DNA of 64,000 nt, taken from NCBI GenBank assembly GCA_021201755.1, contig JAJQEI010000016.1:18444-82443 (forward strand), in the 5' to 3' direction. The translations under genes were made by a program, and so were the position numbers. Positions 33,805 to 43,382 of this stretch are shown piece after piece. The DNA is from Ruminococcus sp. Lineage in GTDB: Bacteria > Bacillota > Clostridia > Oscillospirales > Ruminococcaceae. Position 1 is the first letter of the stretch. Each line of letters opens with the position of its first letter. The notes under the pieces were generated by a model, which was not told where the DNA came from, did not search any database, and saw only the letters and a list, made by a program, of their open reading frames with translations.

Positions 33805-34492
33805 AAAAAACTGTGGCAAGCTAATCGTACTAGACGGACTAGACGGTTGTGGAAAGTCTACCCAATTTCAAGCAGTTCTAAAACAACTTCGGAAAAATGG
33901 AAAATCAATCCACGGCATTAGCTTTCCGGATTACAGTAGTCCCTCAGGTCAACTGATACGAATGTATTTAAATGGCGATTTTTCTACCACACCGAATGGC
34001 GTCAATGCCTATGCAGCATCGAGCTTTTACGCTGTAGACCGCTATGCCAATTATAAACTCCACTGGGAAAAAGATTATCAAAACGGTGATTGGATTCTTG
34101 CCAGTCGCTACACAACCTCTAACGCCATTCACCAGATGAGTAAACTCCCGCAAACACAGTGGGACGAATTTTTGCAATGGCTGGATATCTACGAGTATGA
34201 ACAGCTTGGATTGCCAAGACCAGATTTGGTGCTGTTCCTGTCAATACCACTGAAAATATCCCAGAACCTTCTTCAAAAACGCTATGCATCAAATTCCGGC
34301 AAGCGTGACATTCACGAATCGGATTTGGCGTATTTGGAAAAATGCCGGAGTGCTGCGTTTTACGCTGCGGAAAAGCAAGGATGGCATATAATCCCTTGCA
34401 CGGAAAAGAAGGCTGGTTTAGAAGAAGAAACATTGCTTTCGGTGGATACGATCAAAGAAAAACTACTAGCACGCATCGAGACGCTGTTATAG
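33791..34492 (+). CDS. tmk: Thymidylate kinase-like protein
   Basis: 233 residues from GTG 33791, which fits GCGAGGCGAG upstream. The longer frame from 33734 would read inside thyX. The Walker A loop is GLDGCGKST, followed by GISFPDYSSPSGQLIRMYLNGDF (given in part: FPDYSSPSG), AASSFYAVDRYANY, LASRYTTSNAIHQ (the DR(Y/F) and TSN sites) and a LID region KRYASNSGKRDIHE. It phosphorylates dTMP to dTDP. Its position right behind thyX with overlapping ends makes a dTTP-supply operon. Confidence 0.88.
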   Translation: MNKNKKNCGKLIVLDGLDGCGKSTQFQAVLKQLRKNGKSIHGISFPDYSSPSGQLIRMYLNGDFSTTPNGVNAYAASSFYAVDRYANYKLHWEKDYQNGDWILASRYTTSNAIHQMSKLPQTQWDEFLQWLDIYEYEQLGLPRPDLVLFLSIPLKISQNLLQKRYASNSGKRDIHESDLAYLEKCRSAAFYAAEKQGWHIIPCTEKKAGLEEETLLSVDTIKEKLLARIETLL

Positions 34493-34538
34493 TGGTTTCA
34501 GTTTATCTATCATAATTTTTTTGGAAATAAAAAAGCAC

Positions 34539-34567
34539 TTGACAATTTTACCAAAATATTATATAAT
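34539..34567 (+). promoter_or_regulatory. Promoter for the 34.7-kb lipoprotein
   Basis: TTGACA (34539-34544), 17-base spacer, TATAAT (34562-34567), 98 bases before the ATG. Confidence 0.85.
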
Positions 34568-34664
34568 AAAAATAAAGTCAAAATAATACAAATTGCCGTT
34601 TCGGTGTATTTCTACTTCAGCGGGGTATTAGAAATCGAATGGCAAGGATTATTGGAGGAAAAAT

Positions 34665-36182
34665 ATGATTTATTCAAAACAGAGTCGTGATTCACACTCA
34701 AAGAAGCATCACACAAAAATCTGCACCGTTCTTGCACTGGCTGCAGTGATGACAACAGCGTTTAGTGGGTGCGACGTCGACTATGACTACGATTATTCTA
34801 CAAGTTCAAGCTCTCGTGCCTCAATCACAAATGTCACAACCGCTAACACAACAACAAAAGCTGCGGAAACTACTGTGACAACAGAGGCAGAGACGGAAAG
34901 CGATGCGCCGGATATTGTCCAAGCCGTTTTAGAAAATGAATCTGTATGGCAAGCAAATCTCGCAACTGCGGAAGAACTTGCAGATGAATGTGGATATGAT
35001 ACAGATATAGATGGTACACCAGATTTTGTCGTGATGTGCAGACTTTATGCTGCCGGTAAGGGTATTATTAAAGATTTTATGGTGTACTATTTGAACGACT
35101 CCACATTTGAAATGTATGACGATGCTTCAAGGTCTTACAATGATTTATATTGTAACTTTTCATTTGAAATTGGAAGCCCTAATGTCGACGACCCTTATAT
35201 ATATTTATATCGTGGTAATTCTACAGGAACATATCGATATTATACGGATTCTGGTTCTACCAGTGGTGAAGGTGTCGGATATATCAATTTATCAGGTGAC
35301 TATGACTATTATGGCGTTATGGGCTTTGAATCTTATGAAGAAGGAATTTACGTCATGACGGATGGTGCTAGCACATCAAGTACATATTACGACATCGATG
35401 AAGCAATGGATGCCATGAATTTGACCTATTATGAAACGACGGTTGATAAGATGACAGTGGATGAGTATCTAGCTCTATCCGACGACGAAAAAGAACAGAG
35501 ATTGCTAGACTCTTATAATGCATGGAACTACACAGAAAGCAGCTCTATTGGTGAACCGTTCCAAAGCCTTATAGATGATTATCATGAATATTACGAATCG
35601 TTAAATTCTTCCTCTTCCAGCAGCGAAAGCAGCACATCGGAAACGGCATCTGGATGGAAAGATGCGTATATTTCTAAGGTTAAAGAATGTGACAGTAATG
35701 GTCTTAGTAGTTCGTCCTATTATGACGTTGAGTATCTTTTGTATGACATGAATAGTGACGGGACGCCGGAACTTATTTTGAAATATGGAACTTGTGAAGC
35801 CGATTACGTAATAGATTTTTACACATACAAAAATAGCAGTATAACTAAAGTTGGTAGTGGCTTTTCAGGATTTCATACATCATTTTATGAAGACACAGAT
35901 AATAAGCAGCTTGTTACAGAATGGGGACAACAAGGTGTAGGTGGTATTTCATGGTATCAATTCGATGGTAGTTCTGTAACATGCTCGAAAAAAGTGGATA
36001 GCATTTATTATAATGTGGTGGGCGAAGAAGAAGATTCTTTTGACAATTACGGAAATTTCAAAGATCTATATGATGATACGACTTATATGTATTGTTTCGG
36101 TGATAACACATGGTCGATCACGGTTTCTAGATCATCATACGATAGTTCAGAAATGGATTTTTCTATGATAAACAATTACTAA
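34665..36182 (+). CDS. Tyr/Asp-rich surface lipoprotein
   Basis: 505 residues. A basic start and hydrophobic core end in the lipobox FSGCD at about residue 36. A Ser/Thr spacer leads to two regions. The first, about 85-300, has GYDTDIDGTPDFVVMCRLYA; the second, about 330-500, has WKDAYISKVKECDSNG and YLLYDMNSDGTPELILKYG. Both contain the D-x-D/N-G-TPEL motif of VCBS/FG-GAP-like or clostridial 'DNSDGTPEL' lipoprotein repeats, which probably bind calcium. An IDEAMDAMNLTYYETTV segment lies between. It is anchored outside the membrane; ligand unknown. AGGAGG precedes the ATG. Confidence 0.7.
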   Translation: MIYSKQSRDSHSKKHHTKICTVLALAAVMTTAFSGCDVDYDYDYSTSSSSRASITNVTTANTTTKAAETTVTTEAETESDAPDIVQAVLENESVWQANLATAEELADECGYDTDIDGTPDFVVMCRLYAAGKGIIKDFMVYYLNDSTFEMYDDASRSYNDLYCNFSFEIGSPNVDDPYIYLYRGNSTGTYRYYTDSGSTSGEGVGYINLSGDYDYYGVMGFESYEEGIYVMTDGASTSSTYYDIDEAMDAMNLTYYETTVDKMTVDEYLALSDDEKEQRLLDSYNAWNYTESSSIGEPFQSLIDDYHEYYESLNSSSSSSESSTSETASGWKDAYISKVKECDSNGLSSSSYYDVEYLLYDMNSDGTPELILKYGTCEADYVIDFYTYKNSSITKVGSGFSGFHTSFYEDTDNKQLVTEWGQQGVGGISWYQFDGSSVTCSKKVDSIYYNVVGEEEDSFDNYGNFKDLYDDTTYMYCFGDNTWSITVSRSSYDSSEMDFSMINNY

Positions 36183-36208
36183 TCTCAAAATATCAAACCA
36201 CATAAACC

Positions 36209-36248
36209 AATCGCTTTTGATTCCAAAATAGAGTCAAAAGCGATTTTT
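36209..36248. terminator. Terminator between the lipoprotein and glgB
   Basis: AATCGCTTTTGA pairs with TCAAAAGCGATT, then TTTTT; it lies 30 bases after the lipoprotein stop and 27 before the convergent glgB stop. Confidence 0.85.
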
Positions 36249-36274
36249 TCTATTTATAAATGATTTTCCAAAAT

Positions 36275-38068
36275 TCACAGACAAATTCCTGAATGCGATG
36301 GCAAGTCCATTATAAATTGCATTCCCTCACGAGTGAAATCGCCATGCAAGATTTCGTAAGATTCTTTTACCGTGCCGTGGAATCGCTCCCACTCTGTGTG
36401 TAGTAGTGGCTCCAGTCCCTGACAACATGGCACAGAAAAAGTATACTGCGCCGTTCCATCATCGGACAAATGCAATAAAACCAAGAGTCGGCTGTTTTGC
36501 GCTCGACGTTCTATTGCATAAATGCATCGTTGTTCTTGATGACAATCCAACCATCGAAAACCATCTTCATAATCCTCGGCATATAACGCAGGTTCGCTTA
36601 AATAAAGTCGATTTAACTCTGTCATATAATGGTGGAACGCATCGTGTATCGGATAGGATAAAATTTGCCAGTCTTGTTCTTGTTCCTCTGTCCACTCTCG
36701 CAGCTGTCCAAATTCACTGCCCATAAAAAGCAATTTCTTTCCTGGGTGGACATACATATATAAATATAACGCCCGTGCCTGTGGGAATTTCTGATCATAA
36801 TCACCAAACATTTTCTGTAAAATCGTTGCCTTTCCATGCACATTTTCGTCATGCGACAAAGGCAATAAATAATTGGAATCCCAGAAATATTGCATGGAAA
36901 ACGTCAATTGATGATAGTGGTTTTTGCATTCCCAAGGATGCATCTTGAAAAAGTCCAATGTATTATGCATCCAGCCCATATCCCATTTATAATCAAATCC
37001 AAGTCCCCCTTTTTCTACAGGTTTTGTTACCCCAGGATAACACGTAGAATCCTCCGCAATTAACATGACATCCGGTTGGCGTTGGTGTAAGCCCTGGTTC
37101 ATATGCTGTAAAAATTGTAGACTAGCTGGATTTGTACCACGATATTCCTCACCACCCCAATAAATCAGTCGACTGACCGCATCCATACGCAGTCCGTCAA
37201 AGTGAAAAATTTCTAACCAATAAGCAGCATTTGATTGTAAAAAGCTGCGCACCTCGCCACGTGCATGAATAAAATTACAGCTGCCCCACTCACTGTAGGT
37301 GTCCTCTTTTTCAGGATACTCGTAAAGTGCAGTACCATCATAATGGTTGAGCGCATAGCCATCCACAGCGAAATGCACCGGTACAAAGTCGAGAATTACA
37401 CCAATTCCAGCATGATGACAAGTATCCACTAGCTGCATCAGTCCTAATGCCGTTCCATAGCGAGCAGTTGGCGCAAAAAAACCAGTGCTTTGGTATCCCC
37501 ATGAACAATCTGCCGGATGTTCGCTCAACGGCATAAACTCGATGTAGTTATAACCGTGTGCTTTCACGTATTGTACCAGTTTTGGCGCAATTTCTTCGTA
37601 AGTATACCAACCATTCGTGTCATTTGGATTTGTCATCCATGAGCCAAGATGCACCTCATAAATATTCACCGGTCTATGCTTGTGATCACTTCTCTTTTTC
37701 ATCCAGTTCTCATCATGAAAAGTGAAACAAGACAGATCTCGAATAATAGAAGCGTTTTGTGGACGCAGTTCCATACCGAAGCCGTAAGGATCACAGTGAT
37801 CAATAATATCTGCATTTGAATTTTGTGGTGTAATGCGATATTTATACATCTGTCCAGGAACAGCATCCGACACAGTGATTTCATAGATACCGCCATCGTG
37901 AACTCGCTGCATAGGACGTGGTGTCCAGTCATCTCCCTCCCAGATGAATTCGACAGATTTGGCATTCGATACAAGGGTACGAAAAACAACACCACTTTCT
38001 GTTAAATGTGCGCCAAAATATATGTACGCATCAAAGGCGTTGCCGAGAAAAAATTGATGAATATCCAT
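36275..38068 (-). CDS. glgB: 1,4-alpha-glucan branching enzyme GlgB
   Basis: 597 residues. An N-terminal CBM48-like domain (FGAHLTESGVVFRTLVSNAKSV in part, VPGQMYKYRI) precedes a GH13 barrel: YEVHLGSWM, YIEFMPLSEHPADCSWGYQ, VILDFVPVHFAVD, GLRMDAVSRLIYW (nucleophile Asp), MLIAEDSTCYPGVTKP (acid Glu) and LPLSHDENVHGKATI (third carboxylate). A C-terminal beta domain follows. It makes alpha-1,6 branches in glycogen. It is shorter than E. coli GlgB because it lacks the extra N1 domain, as is common. No other glycogen gene is adjacent. AAAGGAG precedes the ATG. Confidence 0.94.
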   Translation of the reverse strand: MDIHQFFLGNAFDAYIYFGAHLTESGVVFRTLVSNAKSVEFIWEGDDWTPRPMQRVHDGGIYEITVSDAVPGQMYKYRITPQNSNADIIDHCDPYGFGMELRPQNASIIRDLSCFTFHDENWMKKRSDHKHRPVNIYEVHLGSWMTNPNDTNGWYTYEEIAPKLVQYVKAHGYNYIEFMPLSEHPADCSWGYQSTGFFAPTARYGTALGLMQLVDTCHHAGIGVILDFVPVHFAVDGYALNHYDGTALYEYPEKEDTYSEWGSCNFIHARGEVRSFLQSNAAYWLEIFHFDGLRMDAVSRLIYWGGEEYRGTNPASLQFLQHMNQGLHQRQPDVMLIAEDSTCYPGVTKPVEKGGLGFDYKWDMGWMHNTLDFFKMHPWECKNHYHQLTFSMQYFWDSNYLLPLSHDENVHGKATILQKMFGDYDQKFPQARALYLYMYVHPGKKLLFMGSEFGQLREWTEEQEQDWQILSYPIHDAFHHYMTELNRLYLSEPALYAEDYEDGFRWLDCHQEQRCIYAIERRAQNSRLLVLLHLSDDGTAQYTFSVPCCQGLEPLLHTEWERFHGTVKESYEILHGDFTREGMQFIMDLPSHSGICL

Positions 38069-38197
38069 ATAGAAAAGCTCCTTTCGTTCTGCATATTTTC
38101 AAGTAACATTCATAAGACTACGATTTTTTTATAAATTATAGAAAAAATTGAAAAGATAAAACTTTTTAAATTACTCGTTTCTGATAAAAGATACTCC

Positions 38198-38226
38198 TTG
38201 CAATTTTTTTACAAATATATTATAAT
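38198..38226 (+). promoter_or_regulatory. Promoter for the TetR-like gene
   Basis: TTGCAA (38198-38203), 17-base spacer, TATAAT (38221-38226). Confidence 0.75.
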
Positions 38227-38293
38227 AGACTTACTCCAAAATTACAAGACAAAATACGACAAAGTGTCGGTTTTTATTTTAAGAGGTGAAATT

Positions 38294-38809
38294 ATGCCAC
38301 AAAAACGAGACAAACGTGTACGTTGCACAGTACAAGCCCTCCAAGATGCTCTCATCACATTGTTACAACAAAAGCCAAAAAGCCACATTTCCGTACGGGA
38401 ACTCTGCGAACTGGCAGACGTGAATTGCTCAACATTTTATGTATATTATAAGGATATCAACGAATTGCTCGACGATATTGAAGAAAAGATCTATGGTCAT
38501 ATCGAGATGATTTTTGAAACTGAATCCAACGGCTTCATGCAAATGCAGCATACCTTGGAATACGTTAAAGCCAATCGTATAGCAGTGCTGGTTCTATATC
38601 AACAAGATGGCGGCAATGCAGAGAATTATTTTTCAAGTATCATGTGGGAGAAATTTGATATGTCATATCAGAGATCGAATCGCTGCCAAGATATTCCACA
38701 GGCACGCTATCTATATGAAATGCTCTACACTGGAACAAACGGCGTGATTCGAAAATGGCTCAAAAATGGCTGCATAGAATCATCGAAGGAAATTACACAA
38801 ATTATCTAG
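38294..38809 (+). CDS. TetR/AcrR-like transcriptional regulator
   Basis: 171 residues. The N-terminal DNA-binding helices are ALQDALITLLQQKPKSHISVRELCELADV and NCSTFYVYYKDINELLDDIEE (given in part), the F/YY-H/K-F-x-K/D pattern of TetR. The C-terminal half, with LYEMLYTGTNGVIRKWLKNG, resembles the TetR_C_7/DhaS-like domain found in many Firmicute regulators that lack a known ligand. GAGGTG precedes ATG 38294. It stands between divergent glgB and downstream fba. Its own promoter is strong and it may repress a neighbour; the target is unknown. Confidence 0.82.
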   Translation: MPQKRDKRVRCTVQALQDALITLLQQKPKSHISVRELCELADVNCSTFYVYYKDINELLDDIEEKIYGHIEMIFETESNGFMQMQHTLEYVKANRIAVLVLYQQDGGNAENYFSSIMWEKFDMSYQRSNRCQDIPQARYLYEMLYTGTNGVIRKWLKNGCIESSKEITQII

Positions 38810-38855
38810 CAAACTGTTCTATTTTATGAAAAACAAAAAAAATTTGGAAATACCA

Positions 38856-38884
38856 TTGCATTTTAAAAAGAAATGCGGTATAAT
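38856..38884 (+). promoter_or_regulatory. fba promoter
   Basis: TTGCAT (38856-38861), 17-base spacer, TATAAT (38879-38884), with a 94-base leader containing CAGCTTTACAAGCTG. Confidence 0.75.
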
Positions 38885-38977
38885 AAAAGTAGTGAGCTGT
38901 GGAACACTCCAAAAGCTCTAAAATACCCACTACAGCTTTACAAGCTGTGTAAATTTTTCACAGGAGGAAATGTAATT

Positions 38978-39841
38978 ATGTTAGTATCGGCAAAGGACAT
39001 GATGCAAAAAGCCATGAAGGGAAAGTATGCAGTCGGTCAATTCAACATCAACAATCTGGAATGGACAAAGGCAATCTTAAATACTGCACAAAAACTGAAT
39101 TCTCCAGTTATTTTGGGCGTATCCGGCGGTGCTGGGAAATACATGACTGGATTCAAGGTTGTGGCTGATATGGTAAAGGCAATGGATGAATCTCTAGGGA
39201 TTACTGTTCCGGTTGCATTGCACCTAGATCACGGAACCTACGATCAGTGCTATGACTGCATCAAAGCTGGCTTTAGCTCCATTATGTTTGACGGTTCCCA
39301 CTTCCCGATTGAAGAAAATTTGGCGAAGACAAGCGAATTGGTGTCAGTTTCTCACAAATTGGGTCTGTCTATCGAAGCTGAAGTTGGCGCAATTGGTGGC
39401 GAAGAAGACGGCGTCATTGGCAAAGGAGAATGTGCAGATCCGCAGGAATGCAAAACAATTGCAGACTTAGGCGTAGATATTTTGGCGGCTGGTATCGGCA
39501 ACATTCACGGTGTATATCCAGACAACTGGGAAGGACTCAGCTTTGAAACACTAGAAGCAGTTAAGGCTACAGTAGGCGATATGCCGCTTGTTCTTCACGG
39601 TGGTACCGGTATTCCGGACGACCAGATCACAAAGGCAATTTCTTTGGGCGTTGCAAAAATCAACGTAAACACGGAGTGTCAACTGGTATTTGCTGAAGCT
39701 ACCAGAAAGTATATTGAAGAAGGCAAGGATCAGAAGGGTAAGGGTTTTGACCCGAGAAAACTGTTACTACCAGGTTATGAAGCAATCATGGCAAAGGTAG
39801 AAGAAAAAATGACTCTGTTTGGCTCTGTAAACAAGGCATAA
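38978..39841 (+). CDS. fba: Class II fructose-bisphosphate aldolase
   Basis: 287 residues. AVGQFNINNLEWTKAIL opens the fold. Zinc ligands and catalytic region: VALHLDHGTYDQCYDCIKAG (Asp/His; given in part as LHLDHGTYD), FSSIMFDGSH, SIEAEVGAIGGEEDG, GIGNIHGVYP, LVLHGGTGIPDDQI and KINVNTECQLVF. It is the zinc-dependent aldolase of glycolysis and gluconeogenesis. AGGAGG precedes ATG 38978. A gatY/kbaY-type tagatose aldolase is a formal alternative, but the sequence matches Fba of Firmicutes best. Confidence 0.93.
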   Translation: MLVSAKDMMQKAMKGKYAVGQFNINNLEWTKAILNTAQKLNSPVILGVSGGAGKYMTGFKVVADMVKAMDESLGITVPVALHLDHGTYDQCYDCIKAGFSSIMFDGSHFPIEENLAKTSELVSVSHKLGLSIEAEVGAIGGEEDGVIGKGECADPQECKTIADLGVDILAAGIGNIHGVYPDNWEGLSFETLEAVKATVGDMPLVLHGGTGIPDDQITKAISLGVAKINVNTECQLVFAEATRKYIEEGKDQKGKGFDPRKLLLPGYEAIMAKVEEKMTLFGSVNKA

Positions 39842-39882
39842 ATCAAATGAAAAATGTTTTCAATCCAAAAGGAGAAAATAAC

Positions 39883-40026
39883 ATGACAGAAAAAGAAAAA
39901 TGCATTTTATGCAAATTAAAAGTTATACTCTGCATCCTAGAGATTGTCATGTACGCTTTGGGAATTGTCCTGTCAGCAAAGCAGCTATTCCGTTTGTGCA
40001 AAAACACGGACAAAAACGAAAATTAA
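39883..40026 (+). CDS. 47-residue single-helix membrane protein
   Basis: A small gene 41 bases after fba with AAAAGGAG at ideal distance before ATG 39883. The product is MTEKEKCILCKLKVIL, then a hydrophobic stretch to about residue 32 (ILEIVMYALGIVLSA) and a basic end. A terminator follows 35 bases later, so it is probably co-transcribed with fba. The N-terminus has CILC. No family is recognised; the start context and clean termination are the support. Confidence 0.55.
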   Translation: MTEKEKCILCKLKVILCILEIVMYALGIVLSAKQLFRLCKNTDKNEN

Positions 40027-40058
40027 AATGCACCTAGGCGAAAATGCTTGATATATCA

Positions 40059-40097
40059 TAAAAAAGGCTTGTCACTGTTTTGACAAGCCTTTTTTTA
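40059..40097 (+). terminator. Terminator of the fba transcript
   Basis: AAAAAGGCTTGTCA pairs with TGACAAGCCTTTTT around a six-base loop, then a T run. Confidence 0.9.
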
Positions 40098-40193
40098 TAA
40101 GCATTTGGATATCTGCCGTATCATCGGAAATAATAAGGACACGGTGCAGCACAAGCCGCATCCCAAAATAAATAGAGACAGGAGAAAAACATC

Positions 40194-40757
40194 ATGTCGA
40201 TGATTCAAAAGGAAATCGAGAAATTCTGAGTGAATGTCTATCAAAATGGCGTATTTTCAGAACTGACAAAATCCGATGTACTGGGAAAATAGAGCATTTT
40301 CTTTTTCTATCCGGCAGACTTTACGTTTGTTTGCCCAACGGAACTCTTAGATCTAGAAAATAATTATACAAAGTTCAGAGAAATTAACTGTGAAATTTAC
40401 GCAGTTTCCTGTGATAGTCACTTTGTCCATAAAGCATGGGCAGATGCATCGGATACAATCAAAAAGCTGGAATTTCCTATGCTGGCAGACCCTACGGGTA
40501 TGCTGGCAAAGGCATTCGAGGTCTATATTGACACAGAAGGTGCAGCAGAACATGGCAGCTTTATTGTGAATCCGAAAGGCAAAATTGTAGCATATGAAGT
40601 GACAGCCGGAAACGTGGGCAGAAACGCAGACGAACTGTTTCGTCGGGTACAAGCATCACAATTTGTAGCAGAACATGGCAATCAGGTTTGTCCAGCAAAA
40701 TGGCAACCCGGCGAAAAGACGCTGGAACCAAGCCTTGACCTAGTAGGTATGCTATGA
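40194..40757 (+). pseudogene. ahpC: Peroxiredoxin AhpC with two in-frame stops
   Basis: One frame of 188 codons from ATG 40194 (CAGGAG upstream) reads as a typical 2-Cys peroxiredoxin: VNVYQNGVFSELTKSDVLGK, SIFFFYPADFTFVCPTEL with the peroxidatic Cys, AVSCDSHFVHKAWA, PMLADPTGMLAKAFEVY and GNQVCPAKW with the resolving Cys. TGA at codon 12 (40227-40229) and TAG at codon 33 (40290-40292) interrupt it; the latter replaces the Trp of GKWSIFFFYP, one G-to-A change. Everything else is conserved. AhpC removes H2O2 and organic peroxides with electrons from AhpF. It overlaps the next reading frame by ATGA, so the two were one operon. Confidence 0.85.
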
Positions 40758-42354
40758 TGGCAGAACAAAATTTCTATGATGGCATTATTGTAGGTGCCGG
40801 TCCTGCAGAACTAGCTGCTGCGATTTACTTGGCTCGATCAAAATATCGAGTGCTGGTAATTGAACAGGAACGAATTGGTGGACAAATTGCAATTACAACA
40901 AATGTGGTAAATTATCCCGGTATTCTCTGTACAGACGGTAATGCACTAACAGAAACCATGCGAAAGCAGGCGGAAAACTTCGGCGCAGAATTCTTATCGT
41001 CAAAAGTTACAAAAGTGGAATTAGATGGAAACGTAAAAAAAATTCAAATGAAACAGAACGTATATCGGACACTTGGCGTGATCTTTGCCACTGGTGCTAC
41101 ACCCAAAACTGCTGGTTTTCAAGGCAAAGCAGAATACCGTGGTCATGGTGTGGCATATTGTGCCACGTGCGATGGAGAATTTTTCATGGGAAAAAATGTC
41201 TTTGTCGTAGGCGGTGGAAATTCGGCTGCACAAGAGGCAGTTTTTCTCACCAAATATGCCAAGCATGTAACAATTTTTATTCGTAGTAAACAGTTTTCCT
41301 GTAATAAAGCGATAGCAGAACAAGTAATTCGTCACCCGAATATTCAAGTGAAATATCACACAGAAATTCAAAAAGTAGGCGGCGATTCCATGCTGCGTTA
41401 TGCAATTTTTCAAGACAAAGAAACTGGTAAAGAAACACGCTATGATGCACCGCAGAGAGATACGTTCGGAATTTTCGTATTTGTAGGTTTTACGCCAGAA
41501 ACGTCGCTGTTTCAAGAAAAATTGACATTATCGGAATCTGGTCATCTCCAGACAAACCGACAACAGCAGACAAATATAGATGGTGTTTATGGTGCAGGAG
41601 ACGTATGCGAAAAAGAACTGCGTCAAGTAGTAACAGCAGTTTCAGATGGTGCTGCTGCTGCAACTTCATTGGCACGATATGCTGCAAAAATGCACGAAAA
41701 ACTTTCCCTTCCAGCATTTTCCGTACCGCATAAAAAGAACACCAGAAATTCCACAGAAAAAACAACTTTTTTTCTGCAGCGATGTCAGAACAGCTGCAAC
41801 AAATGTTTCAGCAACTCAATCGTATGCTCTTACTGCGTGTTTTTTCTGATGACAGTACAGTCTCCCGAGAGGCAGTACAGCTTGTACAAAACCTTTGTAC
41901 CTTTTCTAATCTTCTGCACACGGAAGTGATTCCTATGTCCGACGAGAGCGATACGAAAAATTATCCGGCGATTTCTTTTTGTGAAATGGACGGAACACCA
42001 ATGGGTTTCACATTCCATGGCGTCCCCGGTGGACACGAATGGAATACGTTTATTATTTCCATTTGCAATGCAGTAGGAACAGATCAAAAGATAACACCAG
42101 ACCAATTGGAAAAGATTTCTGCACTCGAGAAAATGCATTTAGAGGTAGCTGTAACATTATCATGTTCTATGTGTCCATCCACTGCAATAGCAGCTGGTTT
42201 GATTGCACTGCAAAACCCAAAAGTGACAACGGATATTTATGATGTCTCCCGATTTCCGAAAATACGAGAACAATATCGAATTATGAGTGTCCCCTGTATC
42301 ATAAAAAACGGTGAAACGCTTGCTTTCGGGAAAAAACATTATCGGAGCTACTGA
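40754..42354 (+). pseudogene. AhpF-like reductase with reversed domain order, frameshifted
   Basis: The first part (to about 41760) is a thioredoxin-reductase-type flavoprotein: GAGPAELAAAIYLA for FAD binding (usually GAGPAGLAAA; GGA to GAA fits), YCATCDGEFF with the redox Cys pair, VVGGGNSAAQEA for NADPH and GVYGAGDV. A run of seven T (41767-41773) then breaks the frame; with one more T it continues into MSEQLQQMFQQLNRML, TPMGFTFHGVPGGHEWNTF, VTLSCSMCPSTAIAA and MSVPCIIKNGE, the twin thioredoxin-fold domain that lies at the N-terminus of classical AhpF. So reductase comes first and CSMC domain last. It follows ahpC and is now split. Confidence 0.8.
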
Positions 42355-42373
42355 CAATTTTATAGCCTTCTTC

Positions 42374-42413
42374 AAAAAGGCAACTGTTTTTCTCCAAAAC
42401 AGCTGCCTTTTTT
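42374..42413. terminator. Bidirectional terminator between ahpF-like and transketolase genes
   Basis: AAAAAGGCAACTGTTT pairs with AAACAGCTGCCTTTTT with one mismatch, with T runs on both strands. Confidence 0.85.
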
Positions 42414-42427
42414 ATATCATTTGCTAT

Positions 42428-43378
42428 TTATTTACTTCTTTTCCAACGCTTTTTTACCACTGTTGTAATATTGTCTGCACACAGTCCAAACTCCTGCAAT
42501 AAATCTACTGCCGGACCAGAATGCCCGTACATATCCTTTACACCAATGCGTACCACCAGAACCGGTTGATTCTCTGCAACAGCTTCGCATACTGCACCAC
42601 CGAGACCACCAATAATGCTATGCTCCTCTACTGTCACAAGCAGTCCGGTTTCTGCCGCAGCCTTTGTAATCAGTTCAGTATCTAATGGTTTAATGGTATG
42701 GATATTGAGTACCCGAGCATGAATGCCTTCTGTCTCTAATTGTTCCGCAGCTTTCAGTGCCTCTGATACCATCAGACCTGTTGCAACCAGTGTTAAATCA
42801 TCACCATCACGAAGTGTAATTCCTTTGCCAATGGTAAACCGATACGTGAGCGGATCATTAAAAATCGGAGCTGCTAGCCGCCCAAATCGCAAATAAACTG
42901 GACCTTCATATTGAATTGCTGCCTCTACTGCTGCCTTTGCTTCGACATCATCTGCCGGATTTAAAATCGTCATACCCGGAATTGTGCGCATCAAAGCAAT
43001 ATCCTCGTTGCATTGATGTGTTGCGCCATCTTCACCAACAGAAATACCAGCGTGTGTTGCACCAATTTTTACATTCAAGTGCGGATAACCGATTGAATTC
43101 CGTACGATTTCATAAGCTCTGCCTGCTGCAAACATCGCAAATGTGCTGGCAAAAGGAATTTTCCCAGAAGCCGCCAATCCTGCTGCTACACCCATCATAT
43201 TTGCCTCAGCAATGCCACAGTCAAAAAAACGTTCCGGATAAGCTTTTTTGAAAATACCGGTTTTTGTTGCTGCTGCCAAATCCGCATCCAGTACCACCAG
43301 CTTCGGATATTTTTCCGCCAAATCTCGCAGTGCTTCACCATAGCTTTCACGAGTTGCTTTTTTTTGAATCTCTGCCAT
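42428..43378 (-). CDS. Transketolase, C-terminal subunit
   Basis: 316 residues, the pyrimidine-binding and C-terminal domains of a split transketolase: VVLDADLAAATKTGIF, RFFDCGIAEANMMGVAAGLA (catalytic Glu region), ASTFAMFAAGRAYE, KIGATHAGISVGEDGATHQ and LNIHTIKPLD, EEHSIIGGLGGAVCE in the last domain. It pairs with the upstream N-terminal subunit to move two-carbon units between sugar phosphates. ATG 43378 is chosen over 43399 because GGAGGG precedes it and it starts six bases after the previous stop. The 1-deoxyxylulose-5-phosphate synthase is excluded by length and split form. Confidence 0.92.
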   Translation of the reverse strand: MAEIQKKATRESYGEALRDLAEKYPKLVVLDADLAAATKTGIFKKAYPERFFDCGIAEANMMGVAAGLAASGKIPFASTFAMFAAGRAYEIVRNSIGYPHLNVKIGATHAGISVGEDGATHQCNEDIALMRTIPGMTILNPADDVEAKAAVEAAIQYEGPVYLRFGRLAAPIFNDPLTYRFTIGKGITLRDGDDLTLVATGLMVSEALKAAEQLETEGIHARVLNIHTIKPLDTELITKAAAETGLLVTVEEHSIIGGLGGAVCEAVAENQPVLVVRIGVKDMYGHSGPAVDLLQEFGLCADNITTVVKKRWKRSK

Positions 43379-43382
43379 CGTT

